NCBI RefSeq assembly: GCF_964204645.1
Contig: NC_134031.1
Span: forward strand, 9,152,501 to 9,216,500
From: Tubulanus polymorphus
Lineage: Eukaryota; Nemertea; Palaeonemertea; Tubulaniformes; Tubulanidae
Length of the DNA stretch: 64,000 bases
Direction of reading: 5' to 3'
Positions within the stretch are counted from its first letter, which is position 1; the number at the start of each line of letters is the position of its first letter. Below, piece by piece: positions 1-11,935 of this stretch. The position numbers and the translations under genes are program-made. Under the pieces are notes generated by a model. It was not told the origin of the DNA, ran no database searches, and saw nothing but the letters and a program-made list of their open reading frames with translations.

Positions 1-2217
1 TGAATGGGAAATTTAGAGGTGCAGCACATGAGAATTGTAACTTACAAGCTAAGAAAATCTATTCCAGTTATATGTCATAATTTATCAGGTTATGATGCTC
101 ATTTATTTATTAAACATCTATGTCATAAAATAGAAGAAATCAATAATGAAATAGAAAGATTAAATTCAAATAGACCAAAAGATGTTGCTAAAATACCAAC
201 TTATAAATTTAAAATGTTACCTAAAAATCTGAAAATGATATATCTTTTCAATTCGGCTGTTTGAGATTTATAGATTCATATAGATTTTTAATTAGTTCAT
301 TAGATAATTTATCGAAATCATTAGTTAATGGTGAATTGAACATCTTAAAAGAACATTATCAAAATGATGATGATTTTCAATTAATGAGATATAAAGGCGC
401 GATTCCATATTCATTTTATAAATCGCATAATGATTTTAACATAACTGAATGATTAAAAGAACAATTCTATGATGAATTAAAAAATGAATATGTTAAAGAT
501 GGAGTTCATAATAGAAAATTGAATATTTGGAATCATTTCAAAATAGAAAATCATGGAGAATTAGTAGATTTATATTTAAAATCAGATGTATTATTATTAA
601 CTAATATATTTGAAAGGTTTAGAGATGTAAATCTGAAATATTTTGATATTGATCCATGTCATTGTTATTTATCACCAGGTTTAACTCGGGACTGTGGTTT
701 AAAATGTAAAGATATAAAAATGGATTCATTAACAAATATAGATCGATTATTATTATTTGAAAAATCTATAAGCAGAGGAGTTTCAGGTGTATTAGGTGAT
801 AGATATTTCAATGTAAATGATAATCCTGGATATAAGTTATTATGTATAGATGCAAATAATCTATATGGTCGGGCAATGATGGAACCACAACCTTATGGAA
901 TATTTCAAATAACTGAAATTTTACAGCACGAAAATGTTGATAAATTTGATTGGAAGAAAAGAATTCTAGATATTGCAGATGATTCAGATACTGGTTACTT
1001 CTTCGTTGTAGATTTAAAATACCCTGAAAATAGAAAAATTTAAATCTAGAAATCCAGCATACTGTTCCGAACATAAAACTGTTACACATGAAGAATTATC
1101 AAATTATCAAAAAAGAATTAAACCTGAAAATCATATTCATACAGAAAAGTTAATGGTTACTCAAGAAGATAAGTATAATTATGTAGTACATTATAGAATT
1201 TTAGAATTCTATTTGAATGAAGGAATGATTCTTACAAAAGTACATAGATATATTTCATTTAGTCAATCTAAATGGTTAGAAAAATATATAGATTATAATA
1301 CCAAACAGAGAACTAAAGCTTAAACTGATTTTGAGAAAGATTTTTTCAAACTAATGAATAATCCATTCTATAGTAAGACTTGTGAAAATATTAGAAATAG
1401 AAATGATATTCAGTTAGTTAGTAATGGTCATTTAGTTAGTAATGGTAAAAGAATTAGACATTTACAAACATATCCTAAGTTCATAGGTAACAGAATATTT
1501 GATGAAAATTTAGCTGCAGTTAAAATGAGAACTTCTATGAAATTTAATAAACCAATTTATGTTGGAGCATCAGTTTTAGAGATAATTACAAAATTATTAA
1601 TGTATGAATTACGACCTCATTTTGGAGAAAAGCATATAGAAATCTTATATTTTGATACAGATTCTTACATATTAAAGATAAAAACTAATAATATAACAAA
1701 TGATTTTAAAACATTAAAACATCATTCTGACTTTTAATTTTAAAAATAATTATCCTAAAATTACCCTAAAAATCATGAATTTTTTAACGATGATAATAAA
1801 AAAGTTCCTGGGTAGATTAAGGATGGATTAGGTGGTGAAGAGGTGAAGAAATGATAGAGTTCATAGGATTTCGATCTAAAATGTATAGTTATAAAACTAA
1901 AACTCATGAATCTAAAAAATTGAAAGGTATTACAAAAAGCGTTGTTGAAAAAAACATTCATTTTAAAGATTATATCAATTGCATATTTAATGAAGAAGTT
2001 AGAAAACATAAGATGAAATGTTTAAGATCTTGAGTACCACGAAATGTTTATTGAAGAGATAGAAACGGTTAGTTTGAACCCTTTCGATGATAAGAGATAT
2101 ATTTTAGACGATGGAATCCACACAGTTGCATATGGTTGCAATTTGGATGAATGCTTGAAATTTAAAAGGGATGAAGAGAAAGAGAATGAGATTATGAATA
2201 GGATTCTAACATGTTAA
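1..2217 (+). pseudogene. POLB: Polinton PolB, C-terminal two thirds (fragment A)
   Basis: Broken protein-primed family B DNA polymerase, which would copy the element's linear DNA. The window opens inside the Cys/His cluster (GAAHENCN-like). Exo II (HNLSGYDAH) follows near 76-105, then the YLKSDVLLL exonuclease segment near 570-600, palm motif A (DANNLYG) near 850, motif B (NNPFYSKTCENIRNR) near 1356-1400 and motif C (YFDTDSY) near 1648-1668. In-frame stops and frameshifts occur near 255, 450, 1040, 1321 and 1735 and again toward the 3' end, so no complete enzyme is possible. In motif B the usual YGK glycine is Ser (YSK). A stop at 2215-2217 matches the normal end seen in the other copies. The HNH gene starts 30 bases downstream. 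Confidence 0.95.
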
Positions 2218-2247
2218 TCAATTTTAATAAAAAAATATGTATAATAA

Positions 2248-3246
2248 ATGGAGTCAGAACAATCACAAACTATTAATTTTACAAATAACACCGGTGTTGT
2301 TAATATTTATGATAAGAAATGTTCAAAATGTGAATTAAGTAAGCCATTTACTGACTATTATAAAGATCAATATTCTAAAGATGGTTTACGAAATAATTGT
2401 AAAAGTTGCAAAAAAGCAAATGTTAAACAATATTATATAAATAATACTGAAAAATGTAAAGAATTGAATAAACAATGGAGAGAAAATCATCCAGATTATA
2501 TGACAGAATATATGAGAGAATGGAGGGATAATAATCGTGATCATTTTAATGAATATTATAAAGAAAGGTGTCGAACAGATTTTAATTACAAATTGAAGAA
2601 ACGTTTAAGTTCTAGATTATCAAATTTATTCAGTAAAGATAATCACTCAGAAACACTAACAAATTTATTGGATTGTTCAGATAAGTTTTAAAAATCATGG
2701 ATTATATATCAATCTGTCTATCAATATCATTCAAAACTACAAAATAAACGAAACAGAAATTAATACATGTATATTCACCTTCACAAAGTATCATTTATGT
2801 AATATAGAAAAAATATAATCAGGAACTTACTCGTTGCCTATATATGTATTACATGATGTCTTGATCAGCATGGTTAGGAGAGTGTCTACATAACGCCCAG
2901 ATTTATATATTGTAAGCCTTACATAGAGAGAAATATTGTTGACCAATGAAATGCCCAGGATTGCTGAATGCAGACTATGAATGAAACTATGAATGTCTGA
3001 ATAGCCTACTCATAAACGAGGTCAACACTGCCTATATCTAAATTTAATATGAATGATGAATATGATAAGAAATGAATTTGGAATTTGAAGAATCTAAGAC
3101 CTCTAGAAAAGATAAAAAATATGAGTAAATTTAACTAACTAGATTTACAATTATATTTGGAACAGTTGAATAAAGCAAGGAAATTTATTGATTGGTGGAA
3201 TAGTAACCCACAGAATGAACAACATGTTGAATCTTTATTAAGCAGT
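2248..3246 (+). pseudogene. HNH endonuclease gene, catalytic core replaced (fragment A)
   Basis: The N-terminal 147 codons are open (2248-2691). They carry a paired Cys zinc-binding module (CSKCELSKPF, then CKSCKK) followed by a Lys/Tyr-rich linker, as in many free-standing HNH homing-type endonucleases. The 3' part (about 3042-3240) is recognisable by WNLKNLRPLEK and by its match to the copy at 58706-59385. The stretch that should hold the HIDHV catalytic motif is replaced by about 325 bases of unrelated DNA (2716-3041), so the gene is dead. The start is ATAATAAATGG, directly after PolB. The family assignment rests on the other copy, where the HNH motif is visible. Confidence 0.75.
2716..3041. 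other. Non-Polinton DNA replacing the HNH catalytic segment
   Basis: Similarity to the intact HNH copy stops after the codons for SWII and resumes at the codons for NMNDEY. The DNA between is less AT-rich, has no long ORF and no terminal repeats that I can see. It may be an insertion with deletion of target sequence. Nature unknown. Confidence 0.6.
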
Positions 3247-3982
3247 TAGCAAAACAGCAACGCCCGATCTACGTAAAACTGCCTGCATATTAAAACATCC
3301 GTCACACGCCACATTTCGTTGAATAGAAGTAATCAATTTGAATATTGATTGATCAAACAGATGTCACCATATAGAGTGAGTGAATAGCTAGCAGTTTTAT
3401 ATAAGCACGCATACACGTAGGACGCGCACAGGATTTGGATAACATATTTCTCTCCTACGTTATAATTCGGAGTTTACAGTTCTAAATGTAACTAGTGTTT
3501 TTGGTTTTTATTAAGAAGTTGGGAAAGGGGGTTACTTGATAAGAAACCTATAAATATTTAATATATTTTTTATATATAAGTGTATTAATTTATATTTAGC
3601 AACTATAACTTCGAGTGAATTCTGTTTTACGTTAGATAGATTTCTCTTTTAGGTAACGAGATGTTTATCACAAGAAAGTGAAGAAATTATGAATGTTACA
3701 TCTAAAGAGACTGTAGTTGTTTTGTTTTACTGTATAGACTTTCAATGTTTGATTGCTAGAATTTCAGTTATGCGTACATTCGTCGTTTGGTCGTTGTTAA
3801 TGGTAACACAGCAACAGCTGTTGTATTATGCTATATTGATTCAAACATTCCACGCATACCTTACCGCTCCTCGCATGAGCGGCTTGGAATGTTTGATCGA
3901 TACAATTTGTAGAATAAATCCATGTGTTTATTATATCAACTGACGTTTTTTGTTGAATTAATTTTCAGTTTGAGGATTTAAT
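3247..3982. repeat. Interspersed repeat inserted at the HNH 3' end
   Basis: Polinton sequence stops after the HNH C-terminal codons and resumes at about 3983 with the conserved GATCCGAAATGAC HNH tail. Part of the insert (about 3325-3430, with ATATTGATTGATCAAACAG and ATAGCTAGCAGTT) is similar, in reverse orientation, to about 18705-18830 in Polinton B. It is therefore a dispersed repeat. The 84-aa ORF at 3689 has no recognisable domain and I do not call it a gene. Confidence 0.55.
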
Positions 3983-4335
3983 ATCAATGATCCGAAATGA
4001 CATATCTGGACAATTATACATTGCTCCTAATAGATTAATAAAAGTAGTGAGATATTAAATCCTAATCTAATAGAAAGTATTAAAAATTACGTATCTTTAA
4101 CTAGCTATTGAATTCTATTATATTTTTGATATATTCTTATTCAATTCTAATTAACACTAGATTAAATAGATTTTGACCAGAATTGAATAAAAATTACATA
4201 ACTTCAAAAAGATATTCAAATATAATATACATTTCTAGTTAATACTAGAATTCTTTAACTTTAACTAAATAGTATTGACCCAGAGTTACTAGTATCATTT
4301 GAAGAATAATCATAATATTTTTTTTTCTAAAATAA
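3983..4335 (+). promoter_or_regulatory. AT-rich leader upstream of the 200-aa gene (fragment A)
   Basis: Noncoding spacer rich in CTAG and GAATTC-containing short repeats (CTAGAATTCTTTAACT and variants). It is alignable to the spacer at 58403-58705, and a comparable CTAG/GAATTC repeat spacer lies at 16717-17039. Conservation of layout in three elements suggests a promoter or replication role. That role is inference. Confidence 0.4.
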
Positions 4336-4930
4336 ATGTCTAAGAAATCTAATAAGAATAATATTGATATTGAAAAAAACATTAGAATATTTAGGTATTA
4401 CTGATAATAATGATAATGTAGCAACTAAAAGTGTTAATAATATTGACATTGAATACTATTTATATTGTAAACGTCAACTTGAGTTACTTATTGCTAGCGG
4501 TTAATGCAAAGAATTCTTAAGTAAAATTATAACATCGCAAGAATAAGACTATGAACAAAGAAAAAGTAATAAAATATTTTAAAATATATGAAGAAGCTAG
4601 ATTAGCTAGAATAAATGATTCAATTTCGGATGGAATAGTAAAATGTAATTCTAAGTTATGCAACCGGGTAATACCAATTAATGATGAAAATTATATACAA
4701 ATTATTATATTAAATCATATACTGATTTAAAAAATGATTACTTAGTTATGACACAACTGCAAAAATGGGTTGGATATGCTTCATTTCAATTAGGCCGAAT
4801 AATGACATTAATTTCTGCTGGTGTAATAACATTTTCTAATATCAAACCTATAGTATATAAAGATAATAAATCAGATAATATCGAAACAGATATTAAATCA
4901 GAACAAAAATTAAGTAAAATAAATGAGTGA
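4336..4930 (+). pseudogene. Conserved 200-aa Polinton protein, broken (fragment A)
   Basis: Same family as the intact ORF at 57800-58402. It starts at a TAAATGTCTAAGAAATC context and has several frameshifts and stops up to about 4740. The last 60 codons are open (4748-4930) and include the segment WVGYASFQLG followed by a hydrophobic stretch ending GVITFSNI, a likely membrane span. Family unrecognised, function unknown. It overlaps the next gene by a few bases (ATAAATGAG), as in the other copies. Confidence 0.75.
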
Positions 4931-5028
4931 TGATATTAATAAAAAGCCTAGATCTGAAAAACAAATTAAATGGGCATGGGAATTAGGTAAAAGAGCTAAG
5001 AAAAAGAAATTAACTGATATAAATGAAT
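4925..5028 (+). pseudogene. Small membrane protein, cut by insertion of Polinton B
   Basis: Begins ATGAGTGATG and encodes the N-terminal KKPRSEKQIKWA motif shared with the ORFs at 57448-57807 and 17560-17901. The homology runs to the codons for DINE and stops exactly where Polinton B begins (AGTAATTGG at 5029). The membrane-spanning C-terminal half is missing. This marks Polinton B as nested in an older Polinton. Confidence 0.8.
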
Positions 5029-5060
5029 AGTAATTGGGAAATGTGGGTTTCATACCAGAG
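5029..5060 (+). repeat. Left terminal inverted repeat of Polinton B
   Basis: AGTAATTGGGAAATGTGGG, followed by TTTCATACCAGAG, matches the complement of 19324-19355 with few changes. A second shared block (CACTCATCACC, CACAAGTAATTT) lies just before the PolB start and before the 108-aa gene at the other end. Confidence 0.8.
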
Positions 5061-5081
5061 GTTGACACATCACTCATCACC

Positions 5082-5328
5082 GCGAGGCACTAACGAGAAC
5101 GGTCGGCAGCGTTGTGCTATTACAGTAGTACAGTGATTGTGTACCAGCTGCGCTCGGATAGTCGGTCGATGCAGCGAGGCACTGACGAGAACGGTTGGAA
5201 GCGCATTTGCTATTACAGTAGTACAGTGATTGCGCAACCAGCCATGCTCGGATAGATAGATGCAGCGAGGCACTGATGAGAACGGTTGGTAGCGTGTTTG
5301 TTATATACAGGGGGACAGTAACCGCGCC
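5082..5328 (+). repeat. Tandem repeat, about 91-bp unit, 2.7 copies
   Basis: Units begin GCGAGGCACT at 5082, 5174 and 5265, each followed by GAGAACGGT and, in the first two, CTATTACAGTAGTACAGTG. They lie inside the left end of Polinton B, between the terminal repeat and PolB, and are more GC-rich than their surroundings. The right end lacks them. Confidence 0.85.
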
Positions 5329-6581
5329 ACACTCATCACCACAAGTAATTTTTTTTCTTATAAATGGGAGACAGTGAGTACCAGACAGAAAACAATGATG
5401 TTAATAAAAATCAATATTATTGTCCATATTGTAAAAAAATTCATCAATAAATCTAAAAAATCGCGTCATGAAAAAACAGCAAATCATACAAAAAATGTTA
5501 AAGATTTTGAGACACCAGAAAATTCCAATGAAAGAAAAGAACAATTAGAAAATATGAAAAAAAATAAATGTAATATTTGTAATGTATAGCAAAAGGAATT
5601 ATAAAAGACATCTCGAATCACACAAACACAAACATAATTTAAATAAAAATATTTTAGGAACAGAATATTTTGATGATAAACCTCAACAAGTAAAAAAAAC
5701 CAGTTTCAAAAACTTAATTTCAAATAAACCTTATATGGAAAATGTTAGAAATTATATTGATTCACTAGAAATAAAATATACAATTGAAATTTTAGAAACA
5801 TTACGTAGTAAAATTGGGCATGCAGCTATTATATTTAGATTTTTTAAAGGAGCAACAATAGAAGATTATAGTAAATTTATTGAAATCGTGGAAAAAATAC
5901 TAGATTTTGTAACAGATGTTGAATATCCAAAAATTAGTATTTCTAGAAAAGTTTTATCAAATCAGAAGTAAAAATGGATTATAATATTCAAACACACTCT
6001 GAAGAAATCATTTCAAAAACACGAATAAAAGGGAAGTTAGAAAAAATACTTAATGAATTTAAACGTCATATTGAGGAAAGATATTTTGAGGGTTCTGGTT
6101 TAACATTGAAAAAAATTATATTTTTAGATTTAAATATTTATAATACAAAGAGAAATAAAACATCAAAAAGTAATACAATGTTTTAAAATGATTCAAACTT
6201 TACAACAGAAAAGGATATTAAAGCATCATCTTATATTAAGTTACCATTTACAACAAAAGCAGTAATAAATGATCGAAATGAAGATAATAAATATTTTCTA
6301 TTGTCAATTATTAGTTGTTTACACCCAACAGAAGATATTACGCATAGTTTTAGAATAACAGATTACCGGAAATATGAAACATTATATAAAATTGATCTAT
6401 ATCCAGTAACTATAAAGATGAATACTAAAATAGAAAAAGTTAATAATTTAAAAATTAATGTTTTCGAATTAATGCAATTACCAGAGACAAAAGGTGAAAA
6501 TATTAAAGATTATACATTAGAAGCTTTATATTTAACAGAATATTATGATGATGAAAATGTTATAGATTTGTTATATTACAA

Positions 6582-8089
6582 ATAAATTGCCCATGGGCAA
6601 AGTGTGGTTTACCTTGAAAGCTAGAGGTTGGTTGGAGTAAGGGCATTGCTTGAAAAATCTGTTTAATTCGTGACTTCAAAGTTCTACAAGTTTATATTGT
6701 ATTTTATCTTTTTTAAGATATATTTTGTACTCAAATAAGACCACAGATATACATTTGTTTACGGTCCACGTCCAAAATTCCGTAGGGTACAGGTAGGTGC
6801 GGCAGGGAAACTATTTAAAAAAAAAATATTTTTCACAATATGAAAAAAAAATTCAAACAACGCATCCCAAAATAATTGTCTGTTTGCCGTAACACCGACT
6901 TAACTTCTCAGGAGGAGTCGGTAGGTAGATTTTTTTTTTTTGCTAAATTTTTGGGCAAAAGAAACAAATTTATCACCTTTCTTACATGGAAACGATGTCG
7001 CAAATCTACGTTGTGCACGGAAAATTTGTCTAATAGCGTAGATTTCAAGAATTATTCTAAAATTATAACTTCTTCCAGAGCGTCATCTCCGTGTCAAAAA
7101 TGGAACAGTACATTGAATATATGCGCGCTTTTACCAGCTTCAATTTAGTCACTATTAGAATGAATGGCAGCTTATTGGAACACTGCCAGTTTCCTGGAAA
7201 ACTTAAACTAGGCCACATGTCAAGGCATGTTTTCACAGATGCACATTTGACTTCAAACATACGTAGCTCATACATCGGCAGTGGGTCGGTCGGTCGGCCG
7301 TTTTTATCAAAAATGAAATTTATTTCAATGAATCCCAGAAAAAAGTTTTCACTCGGTACCATTGAAATCGGGTCGGTGGGGTTACGGCTACAGACCATTA
7401 TTTTGGGAAGGCCTAAAAACCCATACGGTATGATGTTACATATCAGAGGTTAGCTGAATATTGAGTCTTGGAAACCTCTTCCAATGTATGGCCGCGGAAG
7501 CTTTTACCGGTACAGAATAAATCGGCTATTAGATCGTTTTAAATCCTGGAATTTACTACTACAATATTCAGACCTCGGCAGACCTCATAGTTTGCTGCTT
7601 AGTATTTTCAGGTCACAAGAAATTATTACAAATTCTATCAAACCGATCTTCTGCTACGATTATTCAGCCTATTTTCATGTCAAACGTGCACGCGTTACAG
7701 CATCACCGTTAGTGAAATTCGCACGTATACGGTACCTAGTCCAATGAAACGTACGCCATTCTATGGCTTTCCCATAATTAATTTAGTAGCAGAATTCCCC
7801 GTATATCCCAAAAACAGCCAATCCCATTCGCTCGTAGAGACGACGCCCCCAATCGATGTCATTGCAATTTTATACGCGAGAGCTAAGAATTTCCCGCCAA
7901 AAAAAGTTTTTCGTAGAATTTTAACTCAGTTGACCATGTCAGCGACGGAGGTTCGCCATGTCTTCAATCGCATCGATTCTACGTCGTATTAGCCGAGAAC
8001 CAATGAAACAAATGCTCACATAAAAATACGTTCAGCGATTTTACATGGATTGGCTCAATGCCAACATCATATCGCTGACAAAGGTAAAC
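6582..8089. mobile_element. Insertion of about 1.5 kb in Polinton B PolB
   Basis: PolB homology breaks between the codons for LLYY and NEHYMW. The insert has a different base composition and no convincing gene; ORFs inside it lack domains. GGTTTACCTT near its left end and AAGGTAAACC near its right end are a 10-bp inverted pair. It contains the MITE-like unit at 6864-7409. Whether it is one element or several is unclear. Confidence 0.6.
6864..7409. mobile_element. MITE-like element, about 37-bp imperfect inverted ends
   Basis: Left TCCCAAAATAATTGTCTG with GCCGTAAC-rich sequence after it. The complement of the right end (7371-7409) reads TTCCCAAAATAATGGTCTG followed by the same type of sequence. 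Length 546 bp, no coding capacity. This is a non-autonomous DNA transposon by structure; superfamily not determined. Confidence 0.65.
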
Positions 8090-10383
8090 CAAAAAGATGA
8101 AAATGAACATTATATGTGGTTAAAACAAATTGATTTATTCTTTAGAACAGAAAGTGATCATCATCGTAAAATTTATCTATGTAGAAAATGTTTATCTAAA
8201 TTTATGACTGAGAATGCATTATTAAAACATAAAGAATTATGTGATAATAAAGATTTTTGCAAATTAATAATGCTAACAGAAAAAGATTATAAATTGAAAT
8301 TTACTAATCGTAAATTTAAGAATATAGTGCCATTTGTAATTTATGGGGATTTTGAATCGTTGAATATAAGAATTAACTGATCAAGATAGAAAAGAAATAT
8401 ATAACAAAAAGCAATTTTCAAAATCAATGGAACTAAATGAAGATATAATTCAAGACCCACCAATTATAAATACAATTAAAAAAGTTCATGAAAGAGCTGC
8501 TGCTTATGGAATTTATATAAAATCAAATTATCCTGAATTATATGAAAGTCAATATATTTCTTTTAGAGGTGAAGATGTAGTTAATGATTTTTGTAACAAA
8601 ATAATTGAATTAGAAAGTGATTTTATTAAACAAACATAAAAGAATAGTTATGACAAAAGAAGATGAAATTGATTTTAATCAAGCAACTCATTGTTGTGAT
8701 TGTGAAAAACGTTTTTATTCATTTGATTAAAAAGTTAGAGATCATGATCATTTAAATTCAAAATATCGTGGAGCTGCTCATGAAGATTGTAATTTACGAG
8801 CTAAAAAAGTAAATTTCGTACCAATATTATTTCATAATTTATCAGGCTATGATACTCATCTATTTATAAAACAATTATCAGGAAAATTAGGCGCAATTAA
8901 TCAAGAAATAGAAGAATATAATGCTATGAATGATTTAAATGTAAAAAAAATATGATTTTAAACTATTAGCTAAAACATCTTAAAATTACATTTCATTTCA
9001 ATTTGGTTGCATTAGATTTTTAGATTCTTATAGATTTTTAGCAAGTTCATTAGATAATTTAGCAAAAAGTTTAGTTGATAAAGATTTTGTAATAACTCGA
9101 CATTATTACCCAAATGAACAAGATTTTAAATTATTGAGATATAAAGGCGCAATTCCTTATTCATTTTATAAAACACATGATGATTTTAATGTTACAGAAT
9201 TATTAAAAGAACAATTTTATGATCAATTAAAAGAGGAGTATGTGAAAGATGAAGTTTCTAATAGAACATTAAATATTTGGAATCATTTTAAGATAGAAAA
9301 TCATGGTGAATTAGTAGATTTATACTTAAAATCAGATGTTATGATATAGGCTGACATATTTGAAAAATTTAGAGAAGTTAATTTAAATCATTTTAATGTT
9401 GATCCTTGTTATTGCTACTCTAGTCCTGGTTTAACCTGGCAATGTGGTTTAAAATATACAAATGTAGAATTGGATTTATTAAAAGAACCAGACATGGTTT
9501 TATTATTTGAAAAATCAATTAGAGGTGGAATTAGCGGTGTTATGGGAGATTTTAAAGCAAATGATGAATATAGATTATTGTATATTGATGTTAATAATCT
9601 ATATGGTTGGGCAATGATGCAACCTCAACCATACAAAAATTTTATATTAACAGAAGTTGAAAATGATGATAAAACTAATTGGCAAAGCGCAATTATGAGT
9701 TTAGAAGAAGAAGCACCAATTGGTTATTTCTTTATAGTTGATTTAGAATATCCCGATTACATAAAGTTTAAAACAAGAAATTTACCTTATTGCCCTGGAC
9801 ATTTAGCTGTAGATGATAGTTATTTAAGTGAATACCAGAAAAAAAATAAAACCGAAAGATCATGTTTCTTCAGAAAAATTGATATTAACACAAAATAATA
9901 AATATAATTATATTGTCCATTATAGAATGTTAAAATTTTATCTAAAGCAAGGAATGAAATTAAAGAAAGTAAATAGATATATTGAATTAAATCAATCGAA
10001 GTGGTTAGAAAAATATATAGATTTCAATACTCAACAGAGAACAATATCTAAAACAGATTTTGAAAAAGATTTTTTTTAAATTTATGAATAATAGTTTTTA
10101 TGGAAAAACATGTGAAAATATTAGAAATAGAAATGATATTGAATTAGTAAATAATTCTGAACGATTAAGACATTTACAATCAAGTCCTAGACATTTAGGA
10201 AATACAAGATTTTGAGATTATTTAACAGCAGTAAAATTAAAAAGAACATCAATGAAATTTAATAAACCTGTATTTATTTGTTCAACTGTTTTAGAAGTAT
10301 CAAAATTATTAATGTATGATTTTTATTATAATGTTTTACAACCACATTTTGGGGAAAAGCATATTGAAATATTATATTTTGAT

Positions 10384-11422
10384 TCTGTTACAGCTGACAC
10401 CCCAATATTATTAAAATATAATGATAAAATATTGATAAGAAGAATTTCAGAAATAATTCCAAAGCAAAATGAACGTTATGTTTCATATGGTGAAAAAGAA
10501 TTAATACAAATAAATGAATTAATGGATGTTTGGGCAAGAAATGAATGGAAAGAATTAAAGAATATTAGGCATAAAACAAATAAGAAAATCTATAGAGTTA
10601 GAACTAGGATTTGTTGATGTTACAGAAGATCATAGTTTAATTAGAAAAAAATGGTGATGAAATAGAACCAACTGATGCAAAAATTGGTGATGAATTATTA
10701 CATAAAAGATTTTACCCAAGAACGAATCATATGTCATTTGATGAAATAATTGATAATATTTATAACATAGAACCTGAAACATTAGAAGAAAAAGAATATT
10801 TTATTAAAGGATTTTTATGGGTGTGTATAATTATGTTAGTCGCACTCAATATTGTTGGTATTTATGCAATCAAGACTTGAAATTATTAGAAAGAATAAAG
10901 AAATACTGTGAAGAAGTTTATTCGCAAAAAGTTTTTAAAATCATAGATGTTATGAAATCATCACAATGTTATAGAATACATGTAAATAATCCTAAAGATT
11001 TTGCTATAAAATTTAATGATGAATTCTATATTCATGCAATAGTGAAAAGTAATACTTCAACAAAAGAAAAGATAGTGCCAGATTATGTATTAAATGCAAA
11101 ATATAATTTAAGAAAATGGTTCTTTGGATTCTATGCTGCAGATGGCACTAAAAAATTTATAAAGGATAAAAAGATAACCTTTGCACAAAAAGGAAAAGTT
11201 GTTATATCAGGATTAAATCTATTATGCAATTCATTAGGTTTTAATATGAATATCGGATTGATTAAATCTAAACTAAATTGTTTTAATCTAAGGCATACAG
11301 AAAAAGAAATAACTGAGGAAGTTAAAGATTTATTTGAAACATCCAACCCAATTGACTATGTTTATGATTTATCAACTGAAGATGGCACATTTAACTGTGG
11401 ATTTCCATTAATTTGCCTCAAT
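10384..11422 (+). other. Intein with LAGLIDADG-type homing endonuclease in PolB motif C
   Basis: The insertion lies between Asp and Thr of the polymerase motif YFD-TD. The N-terminal splice block starts with Ser (SVTADTPILL), and a block B-like TEDHSL lies near 10620-10640. A first endonuclease block remains as FIKGFLWG (near 10803, damaged), and a second is WFFGFYAADG (near 11120). Splice block F is VYDLSTEDGTFNCG (near 11363), and the last residue is Asn followed by the extein Thr+1 (CLN/TD). The penultimate residue is Leu rather than the usual His. Frameshifts near 10600, 10650 and 10815 mean that it can no longer be made whole. The other PolB copies in the window lack it. Confidence 0.92.
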
Positions 11423-11935
11423 ACTGACGCCTACATACTAAAAATCAAAACAAATGACATAACAAAAGACTTTAAGAAACATTAAAACATCATTTTGACT
11501 TTAGCAATTATCCAAAAGATCATGAATTATTTAGTAATGATGATAAAGAAATTCCTGATAAGTTTAAAGATGAATTAGGGGGTGATGAAATGATTGAATT
11601 TGTTGGGGTAAGAAGTAAAATGTATAGTTATAGAACAAAAGATCACGAAGCTAAAAAGTTAAAAGGAATAACAGAGCATGTGGTTGATAAACATATAGAA
11701 TTTCAAGATTATATAAAGTGTTTATATAACTCAATTGTAATGAAACATAAAATGAATTGTTTATGATCAGAAGATCACGAGATGTACATTAATGAATTTG
11801 AAAAAAACTAGTTCGATGATAAAAGATATATTTTGGGTGATGGAATAAAAACATTACCTTATGGTTATTAAAAAATAAAATCAATATCATCATACTCGAA
11901 ATCACTACTGGTTTCTTCATTTTTTGACGCCTTAT

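Larger units (their letters stand above)
5364..11870 (+). pseudogene. POLB: Polinton B PolB, interrupted by an insertion and carrying an intein
   Basis: Starts ATGGGAGACAG after TTCTTATAA. The N-terminus has a C2H2-like finger (YYCPYCKKIH). After a 1.5-kb insertion (6582-8089) the frame resumes at NEHYMWLKQID. Exo I (YGDFESL) is near 8340-8360, the Cys/His cluster (RDHDHLNSKYRGAAH) near 8730-8775, Exo II (HNLSGYD) near 8830, motif A (DVNNLYGWAMM) near 9587-9620 and motif B (MNNSFYGKTCENIRNR) near 10084. Motif C is split by the intein at 10384. Many stops and frameshifts, for example at 5448, 6184, 8378 and 8637. It ends near 11870 with sequence like the other PolB tails. It is clearly more diverged than the other copies. 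Confidence 0.93.

Noticed and set aside
5023-5028. Target-site duplication for Polinton B
   Set aside because: Left ATGAAT and right GTCCTG do not match.
5082-5328. CRISPR-like array
   Set aside because: The units are contiguous tandem repeats without unique spacers, in eukaryotic transposon DNA.
7063-7453. Overlapping ORFs of 111 and 120 aa on opposite strands
   Set aside because: They lie in the MITE-like insert and mirror each other; no domain.
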